Below are positions 14,940 to 22,626 of a stretch of 28,526 bases of DNA, one piece after another. Location: contig CATOOY010000006.1 of the NCBI GenBank assembly GCA_951801995.1, forward strand, positions 1-28,526, given 5' to 3'. Each line of letters opens with the position of its first letter. Within the stretch, counting starts at the first letter, position 1. The notes beneath the pieces were generated by a model that saw nothing but the letters and a program-made list of their open reading frames with translations, was not told where the DNA came from and did not search any database. The DNA comes from an uncultured Erysipelotrichaceae bacterium. GTDB taxonomy: Bacteria > Bacillota_I > Bacilli_A > RF39 > UBA660. Position numbers and translations under genes: made by a program.

Positions 14940-15671
14940 TTATATTTTATTCAAATCCCTTAAAAAGTTTCTACTTTTTAAATAAAGTCCTGTATAAGAA
15001 TCATAATAATCATCTAAAAATCTAGAAATTTCCATTTTTTCCTTATTCCCTATTTCCAGTTTACTAATTTTAGCAATATCTACATAGTAAAAAAGACGAA
15101 TCAGTTTAATGGTTTTAGAAGAAACAATTTCTTCTGTAGTAAGACAGTTTGTACAAATATAACCACCTCGAATACTAGATAAAGTAGTTATATTTTTCGT
15201 ATTTCCACATAAAACACAAGCATCTACACTTGGCATAACCCCTAAATAATTTAAATATTTGAGTTCTAAAATATTGGTAATAACCATAGGATCAAAACCT
15301 TCTTCTATTTTAAGTAAAGATGCAATAAGTAAGTCATAAATTTCATTATTTTGATTTTGCCTAAAAGTACTACTAGCAAGTTCCAATAAAAAAGATGCAT
15401 AACTAATTTTAGAAATATCGCTTTTTATATTCTTAAAAATATGTAGTACATCCACACTAGTGAGTGTAGAAAGTTTATTTTCTTTGTAATAAAGATAAAA
15501 AACACCATATGTGAATTTAGAAGATATACTTCGAAGAGGGCTTTTCATTTTTTTACACCCCTTAGAAAGAACACCAATTATACCATATTCTTTTGTAAAA
15601 ATATCTAAAATCTTACTCGTTTCCCCATAAGACTTTTCAGCAACAACAATTCCTTCTATTTTTTCAATCAT
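14940..15671 (-). CDS. recO: DNA repair protein RecO
   Basis: This 243-aa recombination mediator acts with RecF/RecR to load RecA at gaps. The N-terminal OB fold begins EGIVVAEKSYGETSKILDIFTKEYG and continues LSKGCKKMKSPLR. A helical C-terminal domain carries a zinc motif with C152, C155, C173 and C176 (ACVLCG ... YICTNC). Length is typical. The gene overlaps the upstream DUF1653 gene by 8 nt. It is followed by glyS, as recO-gly synthetase in Bacillus. Confidence 0.94.
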   Translation of the reverse strand: MIEKIEGIVVAEKSYGETSKILDIFTKEYGIIGVLSKGCKKMKSPLRSISSKFTYGVFYLYYKENKLSTLTSVDVLHIFKNIKSDISKISYASFLLELASSTFRQNQNNEIYDLLIASLLKIEEGFDPMVITNILELKYLNYLGVMPSVDACVLCGNTKNITTLSSIRGGYICTNCLTTEEIVSSKTIKLIRLFYYVDIAKISKLEIGNKEKMEISRFLDDYYDSYTGLYLKSRNFLRDLNKI

Positions 15672-15894
15672 GATCTATACATTCAAAGCGATATTCCTCT
15701 CTCACATTCGGATATTTATTTTTATCTACTTTTTCTATAAAAGAATGATAAGGTCTTACCCAAACTTGACCTGTGTCTACATGGTTATATATAACCATAT
15801 CTTCTAAAGTTTCAGAATGTTTTCCTATCATAAGAATTTTATGATAAGTACCCTTAAAATGTTTATAAGTTTTTCCTATTTCTATGTTTTGCAT
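15664..15894 (-). CDS. DUF1653 family protein
   Basis: This 76-aa protein matches DUF1653: the pattern GKTYKHFKGTYHKIL, then MVIYNHVDTGQVWVRPYHSFIEKV, is the core of the family. The role is not known. It overlaps recO at its 3' end by 8 nt and the small yqzL gene at its 5' end by 32 nt. This dense packing shows that it belongs to the era-recO operon. Such a gene is not part of the B. subtilis cluster at this position. Confidence 0.85.
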   Translation of the reverse strand: MQNIEIGKTYKHFKGTYHKILMIGKHSETLEDMVIYNHVDTGQVWVRPYHSFIEKVDKNKYPNVREEYRFECIDHD

Positions 15895-15988
15895 CTACAT
15901 CTTCCTTCTCTAATTCCTTTTTATATTGTAAATAATATTCTATCTTTCCAGTCACACGAAATAAATTCCATAATAATTCTTTATTCAT
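15863..15988 (-). CDS. yqzL: YqzL-like small protein
   Basis: This 41-aa frame starts at ATG 15988 with GGTGAT upstream. The start NKELLWNLFRVTGKIEYYLQYKKELEKE strongly recalls YqzL of B. subtilis (WNVF-TG-V-YLL-KE pattern), a short protein encoded between era and recO. The position between era and recO is the same here. The function is unknown. The tail (KHRNRKNL) is read from DNA shared with the next gene in another frame, so the natural core is about the first 30 residues. Confidence 0.75.
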   Translation of the reverse strand: MNKELLWNLFRVTGKIEYYLQYKKELEKEDVDAKHRNRKNL

Positions 15989-16036
15989 AAAATCACCTCT
16001 ATTACATAATGGACATAATTTTATAAATTTATACTA

Positions 16037-16927
16037 TCAATCTTCTTTTTTTGTATGGTAGCCAAGATCATACAGTTTACTTTCTTTATCACGCCAATTT
16101 TTAATAACTTTTACAAAAAGTTCTAAATATATTTTTTTAAAAAGAAGAGTTTCTATATCTTTACGTGCAAGTGTACCTATTTCCTTTATTTTGGTTCCAT
16201 TTTTTCCAATAATAATCCTTTTTACAGAATCTCTATCTACAATAATACTCGCATAAATATGATCACTTGTCTTCCCTATTTCCCATCGATCTATTATAAC
16301 AGATGTACTATAAGGTATTTCTTCCTCTGTAAGTAGAAATATCTTTTCACGAATCATCTCTTGTATACGAAAAGAAAGCGTTTGATCAGTTTTCATATTT
16401 TCATCGTAATATTGTATTTCATCTACCAAATATTTTTTTAAAGTAGAAATAAGCTCCATTACTCCATCACTTAAAAGAGCAGATATAGGAATAATTTCTG
16501 CAAAAGAAAAATAAGTTTGATATTTTTCTATAAGAGGAAGTAATTCTTCTTTTCCTATTTTATCAATTTTATTTAAAACAAGAAATGTAGGTTTAGAAAC
16601 CTCTTTTATTTTATCTAAAATAAATTGATCCCCTTTTCCAAAAGGTTTAGTAACATCCACTAAAAATAAAATAATATCTACATCATATAAACTATAATAA
16701 GCCTCTTTATTTAAATATGTACCTAACTTATGCTTTGGTTTATGAATACCAGGTGTATCTACAAAAACCATTTGTGAATCAGTATCTGTATAAATACCTT
16801 TTATAGAATCCCTAGTTGTTTGTGGCAAGGAAGAAGTAATAGCTACCTTTTCCTTTATAATTTGATTTAATAATGTACTTTTCCCAGCATTGGGTCTTCC
16901 AATAAGTCCAATAAATGCACTTTTCAT
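16037..16927 (-). CDS. era: GTPase Era
   Basis: This 296-aa ribosome-assembly GTPase binds 16S rRNA near its 3' end. The GTPase domain (1-170) has GRPNAGKSTL (G1, residues 10-19), TTRDSIKG (G2), DTPG (G3) and NKID (G4). The C-terminal KH domain (about 200-290) contains IIIGKNGTKIKEIGTLARKDIE and the typical end region. Its ATG overlaps the stop of cdd in a 4-nt junction. The neighbours cdd and yqzL/recO match the B. subtilis order. Confidence 0.97.
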   Translation of the reverse strand: MKSAFIGLIGRPNAGKSTLLNQIIKEKVAITSSLPQTTRDSIKGIYTDTDSQMVFVDTPGIHKPKHKLGTYLNKEAYYSLYDVDIILFLVDVTKPFGKGDQFILDKIKEVSKPTFLVLNKIDKIGKEELLPLIEKYQTYFSFAEIIPISALLSDGVMELISTLKKYLVDEIQYYDENMKTDQTLSFRIQEMIREKIFLLTEEEIPYSTSVIIDRWEIGKTSDHIYASIIVDRDSVKRIIIGKNGTKIKEIGTLARKDIETLLFKKIYLELFVKVIKNWRDKESKLYDLGYHTKKED

Positions 16928-17310
16928 TTTAAATCATCCTCATTAAATGGATAAGGACAAAGTTCTGCCACAGTAAAAGTTTTACTTTCTCCATTAGGAT
17001 TCATAACTGTAATAGGCATGTCCTGCAAAAAAAACTCAGTAAAAACTTGTCTACAAGCAAAACAAGGCATACCTATTTTTTCATTATCACACATAATAAA
17101 AAGAGAAGCAAAATCGTTTCTATGATATCCTGCAGCTATAGCTGTAAAAATAGCTACTCTCTCTGCACATATAGTAACACCATAAGAAGCATTTTCAATA
17201 TTGTTTCCTAAAAATTCTCTCCCATCTTTCATTTGTAAAAGAGCAGCTACACGAAAATGAGAATAAGGACTATAAGAGTGGTTAAGTTGTTTGATTAATT
17301 TTTCTTTCAT
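16924..17310 (-). CDS. cdd: Cytidine deaminase
   Basis: This 128-aa enzyme deaminates cytidine and deoxycytidine to uridine forms in pyrimidine salvage. Zinc ligands are C48 (in TICAERVA, with catalytic E50), C83 and C86 (MPCFACRQ). Length is typical of the tetrameric bacterial form. YSPYSHFRVAALL near the N-terminus is a family hallmark. It is followed by era with an ATGA-type overlap, and lies 8 nt after dgkA, indicating one operon. Confidence 0.96.
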   Translation of the reverse strand: MKEKLIKQLNHSYSPYSHFRVAALLQMKDGREFLGNNIENASYGVTICAERVAIFTAIAAGYHRNDFASLFIMCDNEKIGMPCFACRQVFTEFFLQDMPITVMNPNGESKTFTVAELCPYPFNEDDLK

Positions 17311-17318
17311 AATTCCTC

Positions 17319-17741
17319 CTAAAATAGTGCTAATATCTTGGGTACAAATATAATAATCCCACCAATAAAAGCTGTAATAGATAAAATAAGTGTTGCAGAA
17401 GAAGCTGTATCTTTTGCTATTTTAGCCAAACTATTAAAATCAGGAGAAGCAAGATCCACAACAGCCTCTATAGCTGTATTTACAAATTCAAAAGCAGCAA
17501 CAAGTCCAATAACAATAATAACAAAAAGCCACTCTACCAAAGAAATAGATAAATAAAAACCAAAAAATATAGTAACAATAGCAGCTATTAAAATAAGAAT
17601 GATATTGTGTTCACAAACAAAAGCATATACTATCCCGTCTATTGCGTGAAAAAAACTTTTATAATACCTTTCAAAAGCAGTACCTGTATCTTTATTTCGA
17701 ACAATCTTTCTTTTTTTTCTAAACTTCTCTATAAACCCCAT
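17319..17741 (-). CDS. dgkA: Undecaprenol/diacylglycerol kinase DgkA-type membrane protein
   Basis: This 140-aa protein has three membrane helices after a basic N-terminus. The kinase signature appears as FEFVNTAIEAVVDL, followed by AKDTASSATLILSI. In Gram-positive bacteria this family mostly phosphorylates undecaprenol, returning the lipid carrier for wall synthesis. Its start lies 23 nt inside the preceding ybeY gene. The position ybeY-dgkA-cdd-era matches B. subtilis. Confidence 0.92.
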   Translation of the reverse strand: MGFIEKFRKKRKIVRNKDTGTAFERYYKSFFHAIDGIVYAFVCEHNIILILIAAIVTIFFGFYLSISLVEWLFVIIVIGLVAAFEFVNTAIEAVVDLASPDFNSLAKIAKDTASSATLILSITAFIGGIIIFVPKILALF

Positions 17742-18174
17742 AAGTATCTAAAATCTCCTTTTGTTTCTGAAACATAATCTTTTCTTCTTCCTCTTGCATA
17801 TGATCATATCCTAAAAGATGTAAAAGACCATGTATAGCTAAAAATAAAAGTTCTCTTTTTAAAGAATGCCCATATTCTTTGGCCTGCATCTCTGCTTTTT
17901 CTAAAGAAATATAGATATCTCCTAAAACTCTACGTTCATAAGCAAGTACCATATCTTTTTCATCTTCCAAAGCAAAACTAATCACATCTGTTTCTCTATC
18001 TATTCCTCTATACATCTTATTAATTTCTTTTATTTTATCATTGGAAACAAGAATAACATTTAATTCTACATTTTGAATGTTTTCCTTTTCTAAAGCAAAC
18101 AAAAGAAAAGGTTTAATTTGTTCTATTTCCAAAATTTTTATATCCTGTTCATTAAAAACTTCTATGTGATTCAT
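17719..18174 (-). CDS. ybeY: Endoribonuclease YbeY
   Basis: This 151-aa zinc-dependent RNase takes part in 16S rRNA 3'-end maturation and ribosome quality control. The metal motif HGLLHLLGYDH gives H115, H119 and H125. The earlier segments YRGIDRETDVISFALE and GDIYIS are typical. It overlaps dgkA at the 3' end. In B. subtilis the preceding genes are phoH and yqfF. Both are absent here, and a VanZ family gene sits 1 nt upstream instead. Confidence 0.95.
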   Translation of the reverse strand: MNHIEVFNEQDIKILEIEQIKPFLLFALEKENIQNVELNVILVSNDKIKEINKMYRGIDRETDVISFALEDEKDMVLAYERRVLGDIYISLEKAEMQAKEYGHSLKRELLFLAIHGLLHLLGYDHMQEEEEKIMFQKQKEILDTYGVYREV

Positions 18175-18175
18175 G

Positions 18176-18787
18176 CTATCCCCCTATTTGAATAATATTA
18201 CTTAAATAAAGTACAATCATTATTAATATAAAAATAGTGATGATATTATAAAACCATGTTTTTTTAAGTAAACTAGGAAAATGCAATCTTGTTTGTTCTA
18301 GTAAATTCATAAAACTATATCCAAGCATCCCACCAATAATATTTAAAAAGATATCATCAATATCAAAAACTCTTCCAATCCAAAGTTGCGTAGATTCAAT
18401 TACTAAAGATAAAATAAAAGTCAGTAAAAAAGGAAATCCTACTTTTTTAAATTTAAATAGATATGTAATAAAAAAACCATAAGGAACAAATAAAAGAACA
18501 TTTCCTAAAACATTACGAATGAAAAGAGGAGATCCTAAACTATAACGGAGCATTTCCTTAAAAGGAATAAAGTTAGAAGAAGACCACCCAACATCTTGAA
18601 AAGTAACAGTATGGAAAAGACAAATCACATAAATAATAAAGCCAAGCAAAAATATCTCTTTATAAAAAACAAATTTTTCTTTCTTTTGATACAAATATAC
18701 AACTCGTAAAGAAATAGCAATGGTACAAATAATAATTAGCATTGGCCATACATTATCTAATATATTTTGAATTGTCTCTCTTAACAT
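18176..18787 (-). CDS. VanZ-family membrane protein
   Basis: This 203-aa protein has five probable membrane helices. The VanZ core reads LFHTVTFQ, NFIPFKEMLRYS, NVLGNVLLFVPYGFF and IESTQLWIGRVFDIDDIFLNIIGG, all hallmark positions. Members are linked with teicoplanin resistance in Enterococcus, but most have no known role. No other van genes are present, so glycopeptide resistance is not implied. The gene sits between yqfD and ybeY with almost no spacing, inside a normally conserved cluster. It takes the place of phoH-yqfF. Confidence 0.9.
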   Translation of the reverse strand: MLRETIQNILDNVWPMLIIICTIAISLRVVYLYQKKEKFVFYKEIFLLGFIIYVICLFHTVTFQDVGWSSSNFIPFKEMLRYSLGSPLFIRNVLGNVLLFVPYGFFITYLFKFKKVGFPFLLTFILSLVIESTQLWIGRVFDIDDIFLNIIGGMLGYSFMNLLEQTRLHFPSLLKKTWFYNIITIFILIMIVLYLSNIIQIGG

Positions 18788-18790
18788 AAT

Positions 18791-19996
18791 TCATTCCTCT
18801 TTTTCTTCTAATGATTTATCTTTGATAATTTCAATTTCTGTTTCCTTAGTATCTGTTATATCCTCATAAACAGTATAAAATACATCTATTACTATTTTAC
18901 TATTTTTTTCCGTAACTTTCAAACTTTTTTGATCCATTATATATTCATTTACATGTAGAGTGCGAGAAAGCTTTTCTTTTGCAAGTTTTAAAGCATTTAT
19001 AGTAGCCTCTTTTTTTGTATAAGTTTTTTTAATTACCTTCTTTTCTCTTTGCAATTCCTTAGTAAAAGAAATTGGTAAAAATGTATGTTTCCAAATAATC
19101 TTACTTTCTATATCTTTATTTTTATAAGAATCAAAATTAAAAAGTTCAAAACGGTTATGAAGAAAAGACAATGTATATACCTTTTTACTTTTTCCTGTTT
19201 GATAACTTTCATCCCTTTTATAAGGATAAGTAACACTTACCTTATACCAAACCTCCCCATACACTTTTCCACTAGCACCTATATATCCCTTTACTTCATC
19301 ATTTAATTTAATAGCACCACTAATAATAGTTTCGCCTTTTTCTACATAGTCTCCAACTGATTTTACAATTTCTCCATTTTGAGCATCTATCTTAAGTATA
19401 ACAGCACTCTTTTTGCTAATAACATCTTTTTGCCCTATTTTTTCCTTCTCTTTTTCTTTTTTTCTTCTTTCTACACGTACAACATATTTAGTTCCTATTC
19501 TTTCTATTTCTAACCATTCTATTTTATCTTTATTTTCTTGTATAATGTTTTCTTTTATCTTTTGAATTTGGGAATAACTTTTACGAAAATGATATTTAGA
19601 AAGTCCATACTTTTCAAGTTCATCTAAAAGTAAAGTACGTATTTCTTTATTCGTATCTACAATTTCTATAGAAAAAACCAAATGAGATAAAAAGAAAAGA
19701 AGAAAAATACCAAAAAGGAAAGCACACAAAAAGGTTTGATAAGAAAGTAGTTTCCTTTTAACGCGAATAATTCCCCCTACGTCTACTATTTTTATATCAT
19801 AAATTGTTTTTAAATCCATTATTTTTGGATAATCTTTTTTAGCAATCCTAATTTGTATATAAGATGGATGTACTTGTTTTAAAGAGTAAATTTCGATTGA
19901 ATGAGAAATGATTTTTCGGATAAAATTTCGAGGATTTTTTCCTGTAATCTTAAGTACATATGTATTTTGAAACTTTCTCAAAAACTCATTTTTCAT
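18791..19996 (-). CDS. yqfD: Sporulation protein YqfD
   Basis: This 401-aa bitopic membrane protein has an N-terminal cytoplasmic part (about 1-84), one membrane helix (about 86-110, SYQTFLCAFLFGIFLLFF) and a large outer domain rich in beta and basic segments, with a charged tail. YqfD is required for sporulation in B. subtilis and is expressed in the mother cell. ERIGTKYVVRVERR and SKKSAVILKIDAQNGEIVKSVGDYVEKGETIISG match the family pattern. Its start overlaps the stop of yqfC by 4 nt, so they are coupled. Confidence 0.92.
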   Translation of the reverse strand: MKNEFLRKFQNTYVLKITGKNPRNFIRKIISHSIEIYSLKQVHPSYIQIRIAKKDYPKIMDLKTIYDIKIVDVGGIIRVKRKLLSYQTFLCAFLFGIFLLFFLSHLVFSIEIVDTNKEIRTLLLDELEKYGLSKYHFRKSYSQIQKIKENIIQENKDKIEWLEIERIGTKYVVRVERRKKEKEKEKIGQKDVISKKSAVILKIDAQNGEIVKSVGDYVEKGETIISGAIKLNDEVKGYIGASGKVYGEVWYKVSVTYPYKRDESYQTGKSKKVYTLSFLHNRFELFNFDSYKNKDIESKIIWKHTFLPISFTKELQREKKVIKKTYTKKEATINALKLAKEKLSRTLHVNEYIMDQKSLKVTEKNSKIVIDVFYTVYEDITDTKETEIEIIKDKSLEEKEE

Positions 19997-20235
19997 TCAG
20001 ACAACTCGATTTCCTTTAAAATCCCCGTTATTAAAATCTCATCATGTAAAAGTTTTGAAATAGTAAGTTTTTTTCCCTTAATAATAACACATCTACTATC
20101 TTTCCAAATCATTACTTTTTCATCATCAAAATGACCAACAGATGTATAATTAAGAATATTGACTCTATTTTGTAAAATTGTAATCTTAAATTCATCTTCT
20201 AAAATATAGGCTTTTACTTGTTTTTGTAAGTCCAT
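19993..20235 (-). CDS. yqfC: Sporulation protein YqfC
   Basis: This 80-aa protein matches the YqfC/YabP pattern: it has no membrane segment and shows ILNYTSVGHFDDEKVMIW, then VIIKGKKLTISKLLHDEILITGILKEIEL. It is encoded directly upstream of yqfD and coupled to it. It starts at ATG 20235 after AGGTGAT. In B. subtilis the pair is under sigma E control, and a sigma E-like element lies upstream here. The exact role in spore formation is not settled. Confidence 0.9.
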   Translation of the reverse strand: MDLQKQVKAYILEDEFKITILQNRVNILNYTSVGHFDDEKVMIWKDSRCVIIKGKKLTISKLLHDEILITGILKEIELSE

Positions 20236-20250
20236 CTTATCACCTATACT

Positions 20251-20280
20251 ATTTTATGCTACTACCACTTTTTTATGTGA
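20251..20280 (-). promoter_or_regulatory. Candidate sigma E-type promoter of yqfC-yqfD
   Basis: On the minus strand CATAAAAT (20258-20251) resembles the sigma E -10 CATAcAnT. TCACATA (20280-20274), a partial match to a sigma E -35, lies 15 nt upstream. It begins right after the terminator of the upstream unit. Supported by the known sigma E control of yqfC in Bacillus, but the match is imperfect. Confidence 0.4.
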
Positions 20281-20305
20281 AAAGAAAAAGAAGACTAAAT
20301 CTTCT
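20281..20305 (-). terminator. Rho-independent terminator after the LRR coding region
   Basis: On the minus strand AGAAGA-TTTAG-TCTTCT (20305-20289) is followed by a T-rich tract. It overlaps the LRR stop codon (20304-20306). Confidence 0.6.
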
Positions 20306-21059
20306 ATCCTATCCATTCAACCGAAGAGGCTCCCCATGGACTACCAGTAATACTACCTTCTGCTTTATTTACTGTTACTTTCATGTTTTCCTGATTACCA
20401 TAAAAAGCATTATCTTGAATGCTAGTAACACTAGAAGGAATCGTAATATTAGCAATATCATTAGAAGAAAATGCACCATAAGCTATAGTCGTTACACTAT
20501 CAGGAATTACTACACTAGTAAGATGACAACTAGAAAATGCATAACTGCCAATTGTAATAACATTAAGTGGAATCGTTACATCACTCTTTTTAGCTCCTCC
20601 ATAACCTACAAGTTTACTTTTATCTTCTGTTCCATCACTATTTCTTGCATAAATAAAAGCAGAATCATCTGGAAGTTGATTATCATTAAATACTTCATCT
20701 GCAAGAAAAGTAACACTAGAAGGAATATATATACTTGTAAGTTGATTATGTGCAAAAGCTCTAGCTCCTATCCTTGTCACCCCTTCAGGTAGTACAAGAT
20801 TTGTAAGATAATTCCCTCCAAATGCATAACTCCCTATTGTTTTTAAATTACTAGATAACTTTATATTTCGAATCTGGCTATTTGCAAAAGCTTGCTCTCC
20901 AATATTTTCTACACTATCTGGTATTATTAAACTATTAAAATAGCTATTATAAAAAGCAAAATTTTTTATATCCACAACACTATCTGGTATTACCACACTC
21001 GACAAATGTGCAGAGGAAAAAACACTAGAACCTATAGTAGTAATAGTAACTCCATTTAT
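20304..21059 (-). pseudogene. Leucine-rich-repeat (BspA-like) C-terminal part of a frameshifted prepilin-like protein
   Basis: This frame encodes about 251 residues made of LRR_5-type repeats of about 23 residues: VVIPDSVVDIKNFAFYNS, LVLPEGVTRIGARAFAHNQ, VVIPDSVTTIAYGAFSSND and others. The longest ATG-like frame begins with a TTG at 21005 that has no ribosome binding site. The repeat pattern continues upstream of it in frame (INGVTITTIGSSVFSSAHL, from 21059) until it meets the A tract where the prepilin gene stops. It is therefore the C-terminal half of one 415-residue protein. Such LRR domains mediate protein or surface binding outside the cell. It is either a broken gene, a slippage-regulated gene or a one-base sequencing deletion. 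Confidence 0.8.
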
Positions 21060-21550
21060 TTTTTGGGAATGATTACTTTGCTTTCTTCACAAGTATATCC
21101 TATTATTGTTTCTCCGCTTTCGTTCACATCAAAACAAGAAGCAGGTGCTGGTCCTGCAGGTAATACACATTTATCTATACTATAATCTATAATAGTTACT
21201 TTTTCCTCATCATTTTTCTTTAATGCACACCATTTTCCATTATGAATAGCCAAAGATACTTTTCCATCTTCATCTAATCGCATACTTCCACTCTTTGGTT
21301 TTTCTCCTGATATTTTTAGTTTTGTATCATCTGGAAAGGTAAAGGTTTCCTCTTTTCCAGTTCCATCTAAATATCCACCTGCATAATATAATTTCGCTGC
21401 ATCTATTATTCCATATGCTGAATCTTCAAATGCACCTTTTCTTGCTTTTTCTACCACATTTAATATAATTGGCACACTTATAAGTGCGATTACTGCTAGT
21501 ATTACTATGACTGCAAGTAGCTCTATTAATGTAAATCCTTTTTTCTTCAT
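21056..21550 (-). CDS. Prepilin-like protein with N-terminal methylation motif (N-terminal half of a split gene)
   Basis: This 164-aa product begins MKKKGFTLIELLAVIVILA, a class III/type IV prepilin cleavage and methylation motif (cut between G5 and F6, with Glu at +5), followed by the hydrophobic helix. The middle resembles pseudopilin-type globular parts with Cys residues. The last residues (ESKVIIPKK) are the first strand of a LRR repeat, and a stop follows AAAAAA. An added or re-read A leads into INGVTITTIG and the LRR domain. AAGGAG precedes the ATG by 7 nt. No pilus assembly genes are in the window. Confidence 0.88.
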   Translation of the reverse strand: MKKKGFTLIELLAVIVILAVIALISVPIILNVVEKARKGAFEDSAYGIIDAAKLYYAGGYLDGTGKEETFTFPDDTKLKISGEKPKSGSMRLDEDGKVSLAIHNGKWCALKKNDEEKVTIIDYSIDKCVLPAGPAPASCFDVNESGETIIGYTCEESKVIIPKK

Positions 21551-21782
21551 ACATATTCTCCTTACTTCTATTTTTTCTTGTTTTTATTTTACTATACCTA
21601 GTTTATCATATTTTTTATGTTTTAACTAGATATACGCTAAATTTATCCATCTTGTATATAAGAAAAATATTTATTTAGAAGGATTTTATCTAATTTGCCC
21701 CCCCTTTACTATTTGTTAACATATTATCCCTACTTTCTTTATATTTATAATAACATATTTTTACAAAAAATAATAATTTTAC
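21551..21782 (-). other. Upstream region of the prepilin-like gene with a 7-G tract
   Basis: This 230-nt stretch holds no gene that I can support. It has AT-rich promoter-like DNA and, at 21698-21704, a run of seven C on the plus strand (G on the transcribed sense), unusual in DNA this AT-rich. TAAAAT-like -10 candidates are near 21683-21688, but no clear paired -35 is seen. Confidence 0.45.
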
Positions 21783-21810
21783 AAAAGAAAAAACAATGGT
21801 TTACATTGTT
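21783..21810 (-). terminator. Rho-independent terminator of the 130-aa gene
   Basis: On the minus strand AACAATG-TAAAC-CATTGTT (21810-21792) is followed by a T-rich tract. The stop codon (21801-21803) is in the loop. Confidence 0.8.
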
Positions 21811-22190
21811 CTCTGTACATTTTTTCCTAAAGCTATTCTTTCCTCTACTTTTTTTACCTCTTCTCCTAACATAGAAAGATTTCCATAATTTCCATTTCCT
21901 AAAAAAGAAGCATTGGTTACTATATTCATAATAAAAGAGTCTGAAAGTACATCTGCTACATTAGCCATTGCAAATAATCGCATTTGATAAGTAGCAAAAT
22001 TAGAAGTAATACCTCTTATATGATCATAACTCCATTCTCTTAAAAAAGTAATTGCTTTTTGAGGATAAATTCCATGTGCTGTAAAAGCATTTATCAAAAT
22101 ATTAGCATCATTTTTCATAAAAGCATCCAAAGCTACATCTGCACTAACAATTAAAGCTGTTTGATTTGCTAAAATCTCATTCGTATTCAT
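21801..22190 (-). CDS. Hypothetical protein, about 129 aa
   Basis: I do not recognise this protein. Predicted from the sequence, it is mostly helical, Ala- and Asn-rich, with hydrophobic stretches too weak to be clear membrane helices, and ends in a basic tail (ALGKNVQRTM). GGGAG lies 8 nt before the ATG at 22190, a better start than the GTG at 22199. It overlaps the upstream unknown gene by 14 nt, so the two are probably translated together and may form a complex. A terminator encloses its stop codon. No catalytic motif is visible. Confidence 0.75.
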   Translation of the reverse strand: MNTNEILANQTALIVSADVALDAFMKNDANILINAFTAHGIYPQKAITFLREWSYDHIRGITSNFATYQMRLFAMANVADVLSDSFIMNIVTNASFLGNGNYGNLSMLGEEVKKVEERIALGKNVQRTM

Positions 22191-22575
22191 CTTCCACACT
22201 CCCTACTAAATTATTAGCAATAATTCTGGCAAAACCATCACGAAATCCAGAAAGTAAATGATCATCTTTTTCTGTTTTGGTAATCATATGTAAAAGAGCT
22301 ACCATAAGAATATGTCTTGTATTATTGGTTTTCTTAAGTTCTGTTTCATTTATTTGAATTGTATTTATTATATCATTATAATAAACAGCTTCTTCTCTTA
22401 TAAACTTACTAACTACTTCTACCTTGACAGTTTCTAACCTCTCTGCAAGTTTGTCAAGTAACACATTAGGATAATGTTTATTAAAAATAAGGACTAGTTC
22501 AAAAAGATCTGACTTAACATCTTCTGTAAGCACTTCATTTTTTTCAAGTGCAAAACGTACCTTATCTACATTCAT
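22177..22575 (-). CDS. Hypothetical protein, about 132 aa
   Basis: I do not recognise this protein. It begins MNVDKVRFALEKNEVL and looks all-helical and soluble, with TRHILMVALLHMITKTEKDDHLLSGFRDGFARI in the C-terminal half, then an acidic end. The ATG at 22575 has GGTGAT upstream. A start at 22593 would be upstream of the expected transcription start. It is the first gene of a two-gene unit after clpC and is coupled to the next gene. Its role is unknown. Confidence 0.75.
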   Translation of the reverse strand: MNVDKVRFALEKNEVLTEDVKSDLFELVLIFNKHYPNVLLDKLAERLETVKVEVVSKFIREEAVYYNDIINTIQINETELKKTNNTRHILMVALLHMITKTEKDDHLLSGFRDGFARIIANNLVGSVEDEYE

Positions 22576-22591
22576 ATATATCACCAAATAC

Positions 22592-22620
22592 ATTATATCA
22601 TATTTTTGTAAATTTGCACA
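22592..22620 (-). promoter_or_regulatory. Sigma A-type promoter of the two unknown genes
   Basis: On the minus strand a perfect TATAAT (22597-22592) lies 17 nt from TGTGCA (22620-22615), a weak -35. Transcription near 22585 would give a very short leader before the ATG at 22575. Confidence 0.55.
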
Positions 22621-22626
22621 TTTTTT

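Noticed and set aside
18176..18787. VanZ gene as evidence of glycopeptide resistance
   Set aside because: No vanHAX or other van genes are nearby. Most VanZ-family proteins are unrelated to resistance.
20256..20792. 178-aa Ser/Arg/Thr-rich plus-strand frame
   Set aside because: It is antisense to the LRR repeats. The repetitive composition comes from the repeat DNA.
20304..21005. LRR protein as an independent gene starting at 21005
   Set aside because: The start codon is TTG without a ribosome binding site, and the LRR pattern continues upstream in the same frame.
20304..21059. Regular repeats as a possible CRISPR or DNA repeat array
   Set aside because: Repeats are at protein level (LRR units of about 23 residues) with diverged DNA. 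There is no spacer structure.
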